DNA of 30,365 nt from the IMG/VR virus record IMGVR_UViG_3300043446_000888, positions 1 to 30,365 of that record; one strand, written 5' to 3'. This document shows positions 13,432 to 22,285 of the stretch, piece after piece. Each line of letters opens with the position of its first letter. Position 1 is the first letter of the stretch. The DNA is from a virus. The position numbers were made by a program, and so were the translations under genes. The notes below the pieces were generated by a model. The model saw only the letters and a list, made by a program, of their open reading frames with translations, was not told where the DNA came from and searched no databases.

Positions 13432-13965
13432 ATGGAAAGGGACAATCAGCATCTGACACCTGACGAACTGAAGCGGCAACGCAACAGAGAAGCAGCGGCC
13501 AGATACCGAGAACGAAACCGGGAAAAGTTCAATCAGCGCATGCGCGATTGGCGAGCAGAAAACCGGGAGAAATCCCGCGAAATGTCTCGTGAATGGCGCA
13601 ACCGCAAGTTGGCGATGGCGACACCTGAAGAAGCCGCTCAAATCAGAAGGGCTGAAGCAGACAAAACCAGACGCATTCAAGCGGTGTGCAGGGACCAAGT
13701 GTTTGCCGCTTACGGTGGCTACAAGTGCAACTGCTGTGGTGAAACTGAACCAATGTTTTTGTCAATTGACCACATAAACAACGATGGCGCCGCTGAACGC
13801 AAGTCAGGCAAATACAAAGGTGGAGGGTCAGCCTTCTACAATTGGCTTCGCAAGACAGGCTTCCCAGAAGGCTACCAAGTGTTGTGTATGAATTGTCAAG
13901 TGGGAAAACATAAGAACGGCGGCGTTTGTCCTCACCAAACTTCTTTGACACTGAAAGGAAATTGA
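13432..13965 (+). CDS. Free-standing HNH homing-type endonuclease
   Basis: This 177-residue protein has a Zn-stabilised HNH nuclease fold. CNCCGE and LCMNCQVGKHKNGG (around residues 99 and 150) supply the paired Cys residues, and LSIDHINNDG (near residue 110) carries the catalytic His and Asn-rich segment. The N-terminus has iterated RNREAAARYRERNREKF-type units (about residues 16-60), as in related phage HNH proteins, probably for DNA binding. AGGAG lies six bases before the ATG. It interrupts the usual scaffold-coat pair, the typical location of a selfish homing endonuclease. It has lower GC than its neighbours. Confidence 0.88.
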   Translation: MERDNQHLTPDELKRQRNREAAARYRERNREKFNQRMRDWRAENREKSREMSREWRNRKLAMATPEEAAQIRRAEADKTRRIQAVCRDQVFAAYGGYKCNCCGETEPMFLSIDHINNDGAAERKSGKYKGGGSAFYNWLRKTGFPEGYQVLCMNCQVGKHKNGGVCPHQTSLTLKGN

Positions 13966-13966
13966 A

Positions 13967-15166
13967 ATGGCTAACTCGATTCTTACAATCGACATGATAA
14001 CCCGCAAGGCGCTTGAGATCCTTGAAAACAACCTGGTGCTCACCCGTAACGTCAACCGTCAGTACGACGACAGCTTCGCTGTTGAAGGTGCCAAGATCGG
14101 TTCGACCCTGCGTATCCGTCTGCCTGACCGCGCTCTGGTCACCGACGGCGCGGCCCTGCAAGTTCAGGACGACAACGAGCAGTTCACCACCCTGACTGTT
14201 GCTTCGCAGAAGCACATCGGCGTGAACTTCACCTCTGCCGAACTGACCATGCAGTTGGACGACTTCGCAGAGCGTGTGCTCAAGCCTCGTATCAGCCAGC
14301 TGGCCTCCAGCATCGACGCTGATGTTGCCAACGCATACAAAACCATTGGTAACACTGTCGGTACTCCCGGCACCACGCCCAGCACCTCGCTGGTTCTGCT
14401 GCAAGCCCAGCAGAAACTCAACGAGAACGCTGCCGTGATGAACCCGCGCTACGCAACCGTTAACCCGGCTGCCAACGCTGGCCTGGTCGAAGGCATGAAA
14501 GGTCTGTTCAACCCGACCGACACCATTAGCCGCCAGTTCAAGAACGGCATGATGGGCATGGGCGTGTTGGGCTTTGACGAGATCAACATGTCTCAGTCGA
14601 TCAAGCAGCACACCACCGGCACCCGCGCCGCCACTGGCGCTACTACCGGCGCTGCTGTGACTTCTGAAGGCGCTACCACTCTGACGCTGACTGTTGGCTC
14701 TGGTGAAACCATCGCTGTTGGCGACGTGTTCACGATTGCTGACTGCTACGCCGTGAACCCGCAGACCCGTGAGTCCACCGGCTCGCTGTTCCAGTTCGTG
14801 GCTCTGGCCTCCTCGACCAGCACCACGACCGCCACCGTGACCGTTGCGCCGATGTACTCGGCCAACCACGCGCTGGCTACCGTGAACGCTCTGCCGGCCA
14901 ACAGCAAGGCTGTCGTGTTCGTGGGCGCTGCCTCGTCGCAGTACCCGCAGAACCTGGTGTACCACAAGGACGCCATCACGTTTGCCACCGCCGACCTGCT
15001 CCTGCCCCAGGGTGTGGACATGGCCGCTCGCGCTGTCCATAACGGCATCAGCCTGCGCGTTGTTCGTCAGTACGACATCAACAACGACCGTATGCCCTGC
15101 CGTATTGACGTGCTGTACGGCTTCAGCACCATCCGTCCGCAGATGGCTTGCCGTCTGTGGGGCTGA
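13967..15166 (+). CDS. Major capsid (coat) protein, P22 gp5-like
   Basis: This is the HK97-fold shell subunit. The start MANSILTIDMITRKALEILE, then NNLVLTRNVNRQYDDSFAVEGAKIG, closely resembles the opening of P22 coat protein and its relatives. The P22-family segment VNFTSAELTMQLDDFAERVLKP is near residues 85-106. Length is 399 against 430 in P22. Around residues 215-300 there is an Ala/Thr-rich inserted region (GTRAATGATTGAAVTS onward) that may be a surface domain. AAGGA lies upstream of the ATG. Codon choice is strongly biased, as expected for a highly expressed gene. Confidence 0.93.
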   Translation: MANSILTIDMITRKALEILENNLVLTRNVNRQYDDSFAVEGAKIGSTLRIRLPDRALVTDGAALQVQDDNEQFTTLTVASQKHIGVNFTSAELTMQLDDFAERVLKPRISQLASSIDADVANAYKTIGNTVGTPGTTPSTSLVLLQAQQKLNENAAVMNPRYATVNPAANAGLVEGMKGLFNPTDTISRQFKNGMMGMGVLGFDEINMSQSIKQHTTGTRAATGATTGAAVTSEGATTLTLTVGSGETIAVGDVFTIADCYAVNPQTRESTGSLFQFVALASSTSTTTATVTVAPMYSANHALATVNALPANSKAVVFVGAASSQYPQNLVYHKDAITFATADLLLPQGVDMAARAVHNGISLRVVRQYDINNDRMPCRIDVLYGFSTIRPQMACRLWG

Positions 15167-15193
15167 TCAGTAACTCTTTGAAAGGAATTCATC

Positions 15194-15601
15194 ATGGCTC
15201 TCCCTAATGGCGCTGGTGGTTACCAGCTTGGCGACGGTAATCTGACCGAAGCCCAACTGACCGTACAAACGATCCCCGCAACCCTGACCGCAGACACCAC
15301 GCTGACTGCTGCTCAAGTGGCTGTTGGTTTGGTTGTTTGCCAAAAAGCTACGGATGCTACTTTGACTGTTACGCTGCCCACCGCAGCGTTGCTCGATGCA
15401 GCCATCCCTAGCGCAAAAGTTGGCTCGGCTTTTGATTTGACCATTTGCAACAACAACAACTCCGGCGCATCGTCTACCGTTCCTGTCACCACAGGCACCG
15501 GTATCACGATCTACGGTTCTGTCACTGTCCCGCGTTTCGGTGCGTACACGTACCGTTTCGTGAAGACCGGTGATGCTGCTTACTCAGCATTCCTTAAGTA
15601 A
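15194..15601 (+). CDS. Head decoration-like protein, 135 aa
   Basis: The product begins MALPNGAGGYQLGDGNLTEA and is a Thr/Ala/Val-rich beta protein with no membrane segment. Its position immediately after the coat gene and before a strong terminator matches a small capsid decoration or head-fibre protein expressed at high level. AAAGGAA lies upstream of the ATG. The C-terminal FGAYTYRFVKTGDAAYSAFLK resembles the ends of other phage structural domains. No specific family is recognised. Confidence 0.8.
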   Translation: MALPNGAGGYQLGDGNLTEAQLTVQTIPATLTADTTLTAAQVAVGLVVCQKATDATLTVTLPTAALLDAAIPSAKVGSAFDLTICNNNNSGASSTVPVTTGTGITIYGSVTVPRFGAYTYRFVKTGDAAYSAFLK

Positions 15602-15603
15602 AT

Positions 15604-15627
15604 AACGGGGGCTTCGGCCCCCGTTTT
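15604..15627 (+). terminator. UUCG tetraloop terminator after the decoration gene
   Basis: AACGGGGGC pairs with GCCCCCGTT around a TTCG tetraloop, and the stem ends in TTTT. This is a strong rho-independent terminator form. It lies three bases after the stop of the decoration-like gene and would limit transcription of genes beyond the coat block. Confidence 0.85.
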
Positions 15628-15640
15628 GAAAGGACACATC

Positions 15641-15877
15641 ATGGCAAATAATCAACCTGTTGGCGTCGCGTATGCGGACCCTCAGTTGACCAGTGCTACC
15701 TTCACGCCTGTCGCCGTTGCCTCGCTGCCCGCAGCATCGAGCGCGATTGCCGGTATGCGTATGGCAGTGAACAACTCCAACGCCGCCCTCACGGCGGGTA
15801 TTGGAGCGGTTGTTGCAGGCGGCGGCTCCAATACGGTGCCGGTGTTCTGCGACGGCACCAACTGGCGCATCGGCTGA
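15641..15877 (+). CDS. Small virion protein candidate, 78 aa
   Basis: The product begins MANNQPVGVAYADPQLTSAT and ends NTVPVFCDGTNWRIG. The DGTNWRIG ending is common in phage fibre and decoration modules. AAAGGA is placed seven to eight bases before the ATG at 15641; an in-frame TTG at 15626 would place that site within the gene. It is bracketed by two related UUCG hairpins, so its expression may be set independently. A minor head component is the likely role, by position and composition only. Confidence 0.78.
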   Translation: MANNQPVGVAYADPQLTSATFTPVAVASLPAASSAIAGMRMAVNNSNAALTAGIGAVVAGGGSNTVPVFCDGTNWRIG

Positions 15878-15878
15878 T

Positions 15879-15905
15879 AAAGTGGGGGCTTCGGCTCCCA
15901 CTTTT
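15879..15905 (+). terminator. Second UUCG tetraloop terminator
   Basis: AAAGTGGGGGC pairs with GCTCCCACTTT (one G-T wobble) around TTCG, ending in TTTT. It overlaps the end of the 78-residue gene's stop region and lies six bases before the next ATG. It shares GGGGGCTTCGG with the first hairpin. Confidence 0.8.
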
Positions 15906-15911
15906 ACTCAC

Positions 15912-16115
15912 ATGGCAGTAATCTATCTAACGCACCCCGTTCATGGGGCCAAAGTCGCCTGCTCGGATATCGAAGCAGATTTTGACCGACAACACGGATG
16001 GGAGCGATACAATCCCGATCAGGAAATTGAGCCGGATGCCGATGTTGCTCCGGTTGCGCGGCGCGGGCGCCGCAAGAAAACCGAGGAATCGGTAGAGTCC
16101 AACGAAGGAGAGTGA
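15912..16115 (+). CDS. Small phage protein of unknown function, 67 aa
   Basis: The product begins MAVIYLTHPVHGAKVACSDI and continues EADFDRQHGWERYNPD before a charged, disordered tail with RRGRRKK. The opening (YLTHPVHGAKVA) is familiar from proteins encoded between coat and tail-connector genes in podoviruses, without known function. No ribosome binding site is visible: the terminator hairpin ends just before the ATG. The stop lies one base before the next ATG, which has AAGGAGA inside this gene. Confidence 0.72.
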   Translation: MAVIYLTHPVHGAKVACSDIEADFDRQHGWERYNPDQEIEPDADVAPVARRGRRKKTEESVESNEGE

Positions 16116-16116
16116 C

Positions 16117-16833
16117 ATGGCGACCTACAGCGCAAACGATCAGATCAACCGAGCGTTGCGGCTGTTGGGTGTGCTGGCCGAGGGTGAGACACCTTCAGCA
16201 GCCGTGTCTCAAGACGCCCTGATGGCGTTGAACCAGATGATCGACTCGTGGAACACTGAGCGCCTTGCCGTGTTTTCCACACAGGATCAGGTTTATCTGT
16301 GGCCCACCAGCACCGTCAAACGCACGCTCGGTCCCACTGGCGATTTCGTCGGCAATCGCCCGATCTTGCTGGATGACGCGACGTATTTCCGCGACCCCAG
16401 CACCAACGTCAGCTTCGGCATCAAGATCATCAACCAGCAGCAGTACGACGGCATCGCGGTCAAGACCGTGACTTCCACGTACCCGCAGGTGATCTGGGTC
16501 AACATGACGTACCCGGACATCGAGATGTACATCTACCCGGTACCGACGAGGCTGCTTGAGTGGCACTTCGTCAGCGTCGAGGAACTGAATAAGCCCGCCG
16601 ATCTGTCCACGCAGATTCTGTTCCCGCCGGGTTACCTGCGGGCGTTCACGTACAACCTGGCTTGCGAGATCGCGCCTGAGTTTGGCGTTGAGCCGTCGCC
16701 CCAGGTGCAACGCATTGCGATGTACAGCAAGCGCGACCTCAAGCGCATCAACAACCCGGATGACATCATGTCGATGCCGTACTCGCTGATCGCAACGCGC
16801 CAGCGGTTTAATGTCTACGCCGGTAACTACTGA
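16117..16833 (+). CDS. P22 gp4-like head-completion/tail accessory protein
   Basis: Proteins of this type bind the portal after packaging, seal the head and provide the platform for later tail proteins. The N-terminus (INRALRLLGVLAEGETPSAA, then DALMALNQMIDSWNTERLAVF, about residues 11-53) is the helical bundle typical of the P22 tail accessory factor gp4 family. A beta-rich middle and a C-terminal helical region follow. Length is 238 residues, longer than P22 gp4 (166). AAGGAGA precedes the ATG, and its stop overlaps the next start as TGATG. Confidence 0.88.
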   Translation: MATYSANDQINRALRLLGVLAEGETPSAAVSQDALMALNQMIDSWNTERLAVFSTQDQVYLWPTSTVKRTLGPTGDFVGNRPILLDDATYFRDPSTNVSFGIKIINQQQYDGIAVKTVTSTYPQVIWVNMTYPDIEMYIYPVPTRLLEWHFVSVEELNKPADLSTQILFPPGYLRAFTYNLACEIAPEFGVEPSPQVQRIAMYSKRDLKRINNPDDIMSMPYSLIATRQRFNVYAGNY

Positions 16834-18269
16834 TGAAAACCCCAATCCTCGGCTCGACGTATGTGGCCCGCAGCGTCAACGCTGCGGATGCCCGCATGGT
16901 CAACCTGTATCCCGAGGTGCTGCAAGAGGGTAAAGAAGCGGCGTACTTGCAGCGTTGCCCAGGTCTGCTCACGCTTGCCAGCATCGGCGCCGGGCCGATC
17001 CGGGGCCTATGGGCGTTTTCGTCCGACAACACCGTGGCCTTCGTTGTCTCGGGAACGGAGTTGTACAAAATCAACACCAACTACACGGCCACATTGTTAG
17101 GCGTTGTTGCGGGTGCTGGACCTGTCAGTATGGCCGACAACGGCACTCAGTTGTTTATTGCGGCAAATGGGCCAAGCTACATCTACAACAATCAGACCAA
17201 CGTCTTTGCACCCATCACCGACCCGGACTTCCCCGGCGCGGTGACCGTGGGTTATCTGGACGGCTACTTTGTCTTCAACGAGCCGAACAGCCAGAAAATC
17301 TGGGTGACTGCGCTACTTGACGGTACCTCGATTGACCCACTCGACTTTGCCAGCGCAGAAGGCTCGCCCGACGGCGTGGTGGGCATCATCGTCGATCACC
17401 GCGAAGTCTGGGTCTATGGCACCAACAGCGTCGAGGTTTGGTATGACACCGGCGCCAGCGACTTTCCGCTTCAGCGCATCCAAGGCGCGTTCAATGAGAT
17501 CGGCTGTATCTCAGCCTACACCGTCGCCAAACTCGACAATGGCTTGTTTTGGCTAGGCGCTGATGCTCGCGGCCAAGGCATCGTATACCGGGCCAACGGT
17601 TACACCGGCCAACGTATCTCCACGCACGCCGTCGAATGGCACATTCAGCAGTATGGCAACCTGACCGACGCGCTGGCATACACCTACCAGCAAGACGGCC
17701 ACAGCTTCTACGTTCTGATTTTCCCGAGCGCCAACACGACTTGGGTGTATGACGTAGCCACACAGGCATGGCATGAGCGGGCCGGGTGGAGCAATGGCTC
17801 GTTTACGCGCCACCGCAGCAACTGCCAGATGGCGTTCAACAATCAAATCATTGTCGGTGACTACGAGAACGGCAACATCTACGCCTTCGACATGGACACC
17901 TATGCCGACAACGGCCAGATTCAAAAGTGGCTGCGGACCTGGCGAGCACTGCCGCCCGGGCAGAACAACCTCAAGCGCACCACGCAGCACGCGATGCAGA
18001 TTGACATCGAGTCGGGCGTTGGTCTGAACTTGGGTCAGGGCAGCGACCCCGAGGTGATGTTGCGCTGGTCGGACGATGGCGGCCACACCTGGTCCAATGA
18101 ACATTGGTCCAAGGTAGGCAAGATCGGCGAGTTCTACCGCCGCGTGTGGTTCCGCAGGCTTGGCATGACGCTCAAGCTGCGCGACCGAGTGTACGAGTTG
18201 TCGATGACCGATCCTGTGAAGACGGCCATCATGGGCGCCGAACTGATCATCAGCCCGACCAATGCCTAA
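16833..18269 (+). CDS. P22 gp10-like packaged-DNA stabilisation protein
   Basis: Gp10-type proteins form the ring below gp4 and stabilise packaged DNA. The 478 residues compare with 472 in P22 gp10. The start MKTPILGSTYVARSVNAADA, with ARMVNLYPE at residues 21-29, is typical of the family. Repeated Trp/Tyr-containing beta blades follow (VWVYGTNSVEVWYDTG, TTWVYDVATQAWHERAGW), consistent with a beta-propeller-like body. It is coupled to the gp4-like gene by a TGATG overlap and overlaps the fibre gene by eight bases. Confidence 0.9.
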   Translation: MKTPILGSTYVARSVNAADARMVNLYPEVLQEGKEAAYLQRCPGLLTLASIGAGPIRGLWAFSSDNTVAFVVSGTELYKINTNYTATLLGVVAGAGPVSMADNGTQLFIAANGPSYIYNNQTNVFAPITDPDFPGAVTVGYLDGYFVFNEPNSQKIWVTALLDGTSIDPLDFASAEGSPDGVVGIIVDHREVWVYGTNSVEVWYDTGASDFPLQRIQGAFNEIGCISAYTVAKLDNGLFWLGADARGQGIVYRANGYTGQRISTHAVEWHIQQYGNLTDALAYTYQQDGHSFYVLIFPSANTTWVYDVATQAWHERAGWSNGSFTRHRSNCQMAFNNQIIVGDYENGNIYAFDMDTYADNGQIQKWLRTWRALPPGQNNLKRTTQHAMQIDIESGVGLNLGQGSDPEVMLRWSDDGGHTWSNEHWSKVGKIGEFYRRVWFRRLGMTLKLRDRVYELSMTDPVKTAIMGAELIISPTNA

Positions 18270-21200
18270 TCCTAGCGCCACGCCGACGCCGATCACCCCT
18301 CCTCGGGTGGCGCTGATCGACGCGCGCACCGGGCTGATTGATCGGTCGTGGTACATGTTCTTTCTGTCGCTGTTTCGGGCAGCGCAGACAATCGACAACA
18401 ACCCCGATGTCGGGCCTAGCGCCGAGTCGCTGATTGCGTCCTACGCGGCTGAATTGGAAGTGCTGACGCAGATTGTTGGCACGCAGTTCAACTCTGAGTC
18501 AATGCTGGCGTCGCTTGAGGCCGCCATCAATGTCCTGCGCGACCAGCACAATCTGCAACCGTCGCCGCAAGTCGGCGAGTTGCAGCAGCAGATCGACGCG
18601 CTGCGCCAGGAGATCCAAACCCAGCGCCAGCCGGAACTGGGCAGCATGGCTCCGCTTGAGCAGGACAACGTACCGTGGCTGACGTTCAACACCGCCCCAT
18701 CGCCCGTTCCAACGGCTGTGGGCACGATGGCCTGGGACGGCGGCACGACGATGGGTTTGCAGGCTACAGCCAACGTGCTGATGCGCATCGGCGAGTCCGA
18801 GTTCGTTTACGTCAAGGCCAGCAGCGCCATCACCAAGGGCCAGTTGTGCTACCACACGGGCGCTGTGGGCGGCTCCGGCGTCATCACTGCCGCCCCTACG
18901 CCGCTGGCGCTGGCCGATCCCAATCAGATCGTCGGCGTCGCCGCCGAGTCGATTGCGCTTAACGGCTTTGGCTTGATTCAGATCAGCGGCGACTTGCGCG
19001 GCTTCAACACGACCGGCAGCAGCGTTGGCGAGACATGGGCCGATGGCGACCCGCTGTACTACAACCCCGCCTACGTCGGCAGCTTCACCAAGACCAAGCC
19101 CTCAGCCCCAAACCAGAAGACCTACATTGGTGAGGTCATCAACGCTAGCAGCGGGGGGTCTGGTTCGATCAACGTCCGCATCATCCCCGGCTCAGTGTTG
19201 GGCGGCACTGACAGCAACGTGCAATTCAGCGGGTTGGCGAACAGCGACCTGATCCAATACGACAGCACTGCTGGATACTGGAAAAACGTCCCTGCCTCGA
19301 CGTTGCCGGTCGGCACGGCCACCAACATTGCAGGCGGCGCGGCAGGCTCAGTGCCGTATCAGTCCGCGCCCAGCACCACGACGTTTTTGTCTATCGGCGC
19401 TGTTGGGCGTTGGCTAGGCTCGTCTGGCACCGCACCGCAGTGGAATGCGCCTGCGGCGCTTACCAAAACCGATGACACCAACGTCACGCTGACACTGGGC
19501 GGCAGCGCGTCTACGGCGCTGCTGAACGCCGCGTCGCTGACGCTGGGCTGGACAGGTCAGCTTGCCGTCAGCCGGGGCGGCACAGGTGTTGCTACGGCCA
19601 CCGCCAATACCGTGTTTGCCGGTCCGACAACTGGTGCGGCGGCAGCCCCTAGCTTCCGCGCTCTTGTCTCAGGCGACATCCCTGCGCTGTCCTATGTCAG
19701 TTCGGTGGGCGCTACGGCCCCCATCACATCAACTGGTGGCCTGACGCCGACGATTGGCGTTACCTCGGCTGCGCTAACTAAGGTAGACGACACCAACGTC
19801 ACTTTGACCTTGGGTGGTTCGCCCACGACCGCTTTGCTGGCAGCTACATCCTTGACGCTGGGCTGGACAGGTCAGCTTAGTGTAGCTCGGGGCGGCACAG
19901 GCTCCTCAACGGCGGCAGGCGCGATAACCAACTTGGGCGCAACAACGGTCGGCGGCAACTTTTTTACGCTAACCAATCCTAGCGCGATCACATTTCCTCG
20001 CATCAATGCTGACAATACCGTTAGCGCTTTAACCGCTTCCGCGTTTAGAACCGCAATTGGCGCTGGTACTGGCAACGGAACAGTGACCTCCGTTAGCTGG
20101 ACAGGAGGGATTGTTTCTGTTGCAACGGCCACTACAACGCCCGCGTTTACGATTGCAGGGACTTCTGGCGGCATTCCTTACTTTTCTAGCGCAAGCACTT
20201 GGGCATCTTCGGCTGCGCTTGCTGCAAATGCTATCGTTTTGGGCGGCGGCGCGGGTGCTGCTCCAGCAACCACTACGACGGGAACTGGTGTCGTTACGGC
20301 CCTTGGCGTAAACACTGGTACTGCTGGCGCGTTTGTTGTTAACGGCGGCGCGCTTGGTACGCCATCATCTGGCACCGTTACAAATCTTACCGGCACCGCT
20401 AGCATCAACATTAACGGTACTGTAGGAGCGACCACTCCTAACACGGGCGCGTTTACTTCGGTAACGTCAACCAGTGCCGCTGGCGTTTTGACTCGCGCTG
20501 CGGCTACTCAAGACGGCGTTGAAATGATTGGCCGTGCAGGTGGCACGACTTCGCTTAAAGTATCGCTGACGCCCACTACGCTGACCGCATCTCGCACTGT
20601 TACGCTGCCAGATGCAAACATCGACTTTACCGCTGGCCTTGCAGTAGCAAACGGTGGTACTGGCTCGACCACTGCAAGTGGAGCGCGTACCAATTTGGGC
20701 GCGACGACAGTTGGCAGCAATTTTTTTACGCTGACCAACCCCAGTGCCATCACTTTCCCCCGTATTAATGCTGACAACACAGTTAGCGCCTTAGATGCTG
20801 CGACTTTTCGCACCGCAATCGGCGCTGGCACAGGTAGCGGCACAGTCACATCTGTTACCGGGACATCGCCAGTTGTGTCCTCTGGTGGTACAACACCGGC
20901 GATTAGCCTTGCATCGGGTTATGGAGACACACAGAACCCATACGCCAGCAAAACTGCCAATTTTGTTTTGGCTGCACCCAACGGCAGCGCGGGCGCTCCA
21001 ACTTTTCGCGCCATTGTTGCTGCTGATATTCCAACACTGAACCAAAACACCACTGGTTCGGCGGGGTACGTCGCCAACTCGGGTGGCGCCATCGCCAACA
21101 TTTCGGCTCCCGGTTCGGGGACGTATAACATCCATTATTGGTACGCCAACTCAACTGAGATGGCGATTGAAACCGCATTGGCGACCAATGTTGTTGGTGG

Positions 21201-22281
21201 GGCCAAACTGCCAATGTATTTCACTTGGCGCGGAGGGTACGCTACTCAAGGTGGTCTTGCCATCACTGGTCCCTCTACGGCTGCGCTTGGTGGGTATCCG
21301 ATCTACACCACCGCCAGTACCGTGGCAGTTGCCAACGGTGGCACGGGCGTCACCACCACGCCTACCAACGGCCAGTTGCTGATCGGTAACGGCACTGGCT
21401 ACACGGTTGCCAACCTGACCGCAGGCACGGGCGTCAGCATCTCCAACTCGGCTGGTGGCATTTCGATCTCGGCCACTGGCACGGGCGGCACGGTCACCAG
21501 CGTGTCTGTCGTGTCTGCCAACGGCTTTGCCGGTACTGTGGCGACAGCGACGACCACGCCAGCGATCACCATCTCGACCAGCATCACCGGGCTGCTGTAC
21601 GGCAACGGTACGGCCATCGCCGCCGCCACGGTTAGCGCACCTCTGACGTACTCGGCGGGCACCCTGGCGATCACCCAGGCCACGACCAGCACAAACGGCT
21701 ATCTGAGCAGCACGGACTGGAACACGTTTAACAACAAACAGCCCGCTGGCACCTACGTTACCTCGGTCACTGGCACATCACCCGTGGCGTCCAGTGGCGG
21801 CACGACTCCGGCAATCAGTCTAGCTTCAGGCTACGGCGACACCCAAAACCCGTATGCCAGCAAGACGGCCAACACCTTTTTGGCTGCACCCAACGGGTCA
21901 GCCGGTGTGCCGACCTTTCGTGCGATTGTGGCTGCTGACATCCCGTCGCTGCCGTACCAGCCAACAGCAGCCCCAGTCACTTACACGGCCAACTTTTCCG
22001 TGGCGGCCACGGATGTCTGGATCATCAACAACAAATCCGGGTCATCCTGCACTGCCACGCTGCCAGCCGCCTCAAGCTACTCGGGTCGGGTGCTGCGGTT
22101 TCAGAACTACCAGACCCAGACCCTTGTTTCTGCCTCGTCGAACGTCGTGCAGATTGGGGGCGGCGCTGCAACCACGTCCATTTTGCTGGCAAGCGCCGGG
22201 GACCAGGCTACCCTTGTGTCCGATGGCACAAATTGGATAATGATGCAATACATCCCGAACAACATCCTACTCTTGGAGTGA
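18262..22281 (+). CDS. Large tail fibre protein with internal repeats, 1339 aa
   Basis: The N-terminus (RVALIDARTGLIDRSWYMFF at residues 15-34) has the Trp-Tyr-x-Phe-Phe pattern found at the virion end of many podovirus fibres. A coiled coil follows (about 85-125, LQQQIDALRQEIQTQR), then a beta domain (150-310). About 900 residues of Gly/Thr-rich tail-fibre repeats come next, including three duplicated segments listed separately. The C-terminal 100 residues (FSVAATDVWIINNKSG, then LVSDGTNWIMMQYI) form a cap domain. No intramolecular chaperone is recognised. There is no ribosome binding site, and the ATG lies inside the gp10-like gene, so translation is probably coupled. P22 has its needle gene (gp26) here, so this protein occupies the needle's place in gene order. 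Confidence 0.85.
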   Translation: MPNPSATPTPITPPRVALIDARTGLIDRSWYMFFLSLFRAAQTIDNNPDVGPSAESLIASYAAELEVLTQIVGTQFNSESMLASLEAAINVLRDQHNLQPSPQVGELQQQIDALRQEIQTQRQPELGSMAPLEQDNVPWLTFNTAPSPVPTAVGTMAWDGGTTMGLQATANVLMRIGESEFVYVKASSAITKGQLCYHTGAVGGSGVITAAPTPLALADPNQIVGVAAESIALNGFGLIQISGDLRGFNTTGSSVGETWADGDPLYYNPAYVGSFTKTKPSAPNQKTYIGEVINASSGGSGSINVRIIPGSVLGGTDSNVQFSGLANSDLIQYDSTAGYWKNVPASTLPVGTATNIAGGAAGSVPYQSAPSTTTFLSIGAVGRWLGSSGTAPQWNAPAALTKTDDTNVTLTLGGSASTALLNAASLTLGWTGQLAVSRGGTGVATATANTVFAGPTTGAAAAPSFRALVSGDIPALSYVSSVGATAPITSTGGLTPTIGVTSAALTKVDDTNVTLTLGGSPTTALLAATSLTLGWTGQLSVARGGTGSSTAAGAITNLGATTVGGNFFTLTNPSAITFPRINADNTVSALTASAFRTAIGAGTGNGTVTSVSWTGGIVSVATATTTPAFTIAGTSGGIPYFSSASTWASSAALAANAIVLGGGAGAAPATTTTGTGVVTALGVNTGTAGAFVVNGGALGTPSSGTVTNLTGTASININGTVGATTPNTGAFTSVTSTSAAGVLTRAAATQDGVEMIGRAGGTTSLKVSLTPTTLTASRTVTLPDANIDFTAGLAVANGGTGSTTASGARTNLGATTVGSNFFTLTNPSAITFPRINADNTVSALDAATFRTAIGAGTGSGTVTSVTGTSPVVSSGGTTPAISLASGYGDTQNPYASKTANFVLAAPNGSAGAPTFRAIVAADIPTLNQNTTGSAGYVANSGGAIANISAPGSGTYNIHYWYANSTEMAIETALATNVVGGAKLPMYFTWRGGYATQGGLAITGPSTAALGGYPIYTTASTVAVANGGTGVTTTPTNGQLLIGNGTGYTVANLTAGTGVSISNSAGGISISATGTGGTVTSVSVVSANGFAGTVATATTTPAITISTSITGLLYGNGTAIAAATVSAPLTYSAGTLAITQATTSTNGYLSSTDWNTFNNKQPAGTYVTSVTGTSPVASSGGTTPAISLASGYGDTQNPYASKTANTFLAAPNGSAGVPTFRAIVAADIPSLPYQPTAAPVTYTANFSVAATDVWIINNKSGSSCTATLPAASSYSGRVLRFQNYQTQTLVSASSNVVQIGGGAATTSILLASAGDQATLVSDGTNWIMMQYIPNNILLLE
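19461..19903 (+). repeat. Fibre repeat A, two copies
   Basis: A unit of about 42 residues (DDTNVTLTLGGS, then SLTLGWTGQL) occurs at about 19461-19587 and 19777-19903. The protein is largely conserved, while the DNA differs at many third positions, so the duplication is not recent or has been maintained at protein level. Confidence 0.75.
19891..20857 (+). repeat. Fibre repeat B, two copies
   Basis: A 68-residue unit (GGTGSTTASGARTNLGATTV onward, through FFTLTNPSAITFPRINADN) occurs at 19891-20095 and 20652-20857. By eye, about 60 of 68 residues are identical between copies, with third-position DNA divergence. Confidence 0.8.
20854..21951 (+). repeat. Fibre repeat C, two copies
   Basis: A unit of about 62 residues (SGGTTPAISLASGYGDTQNP, through GSAGxPTFRAIVAADIP) occurs at about 20854-21037 and 21765-21951. 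Copies are nearly identical in protein but diverged in DNA. The first copy directly abuts repeat B copy 2. Confidence 0.8.
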
Positions 22282-22285
22282 TACC

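Noticed and set aside
13643-15040. 465-residue open frame on the minus strand
   Set aside because: Antisense to the HNH and coat genes; it crosses both without regard to their boundary and has shadow-like composition.
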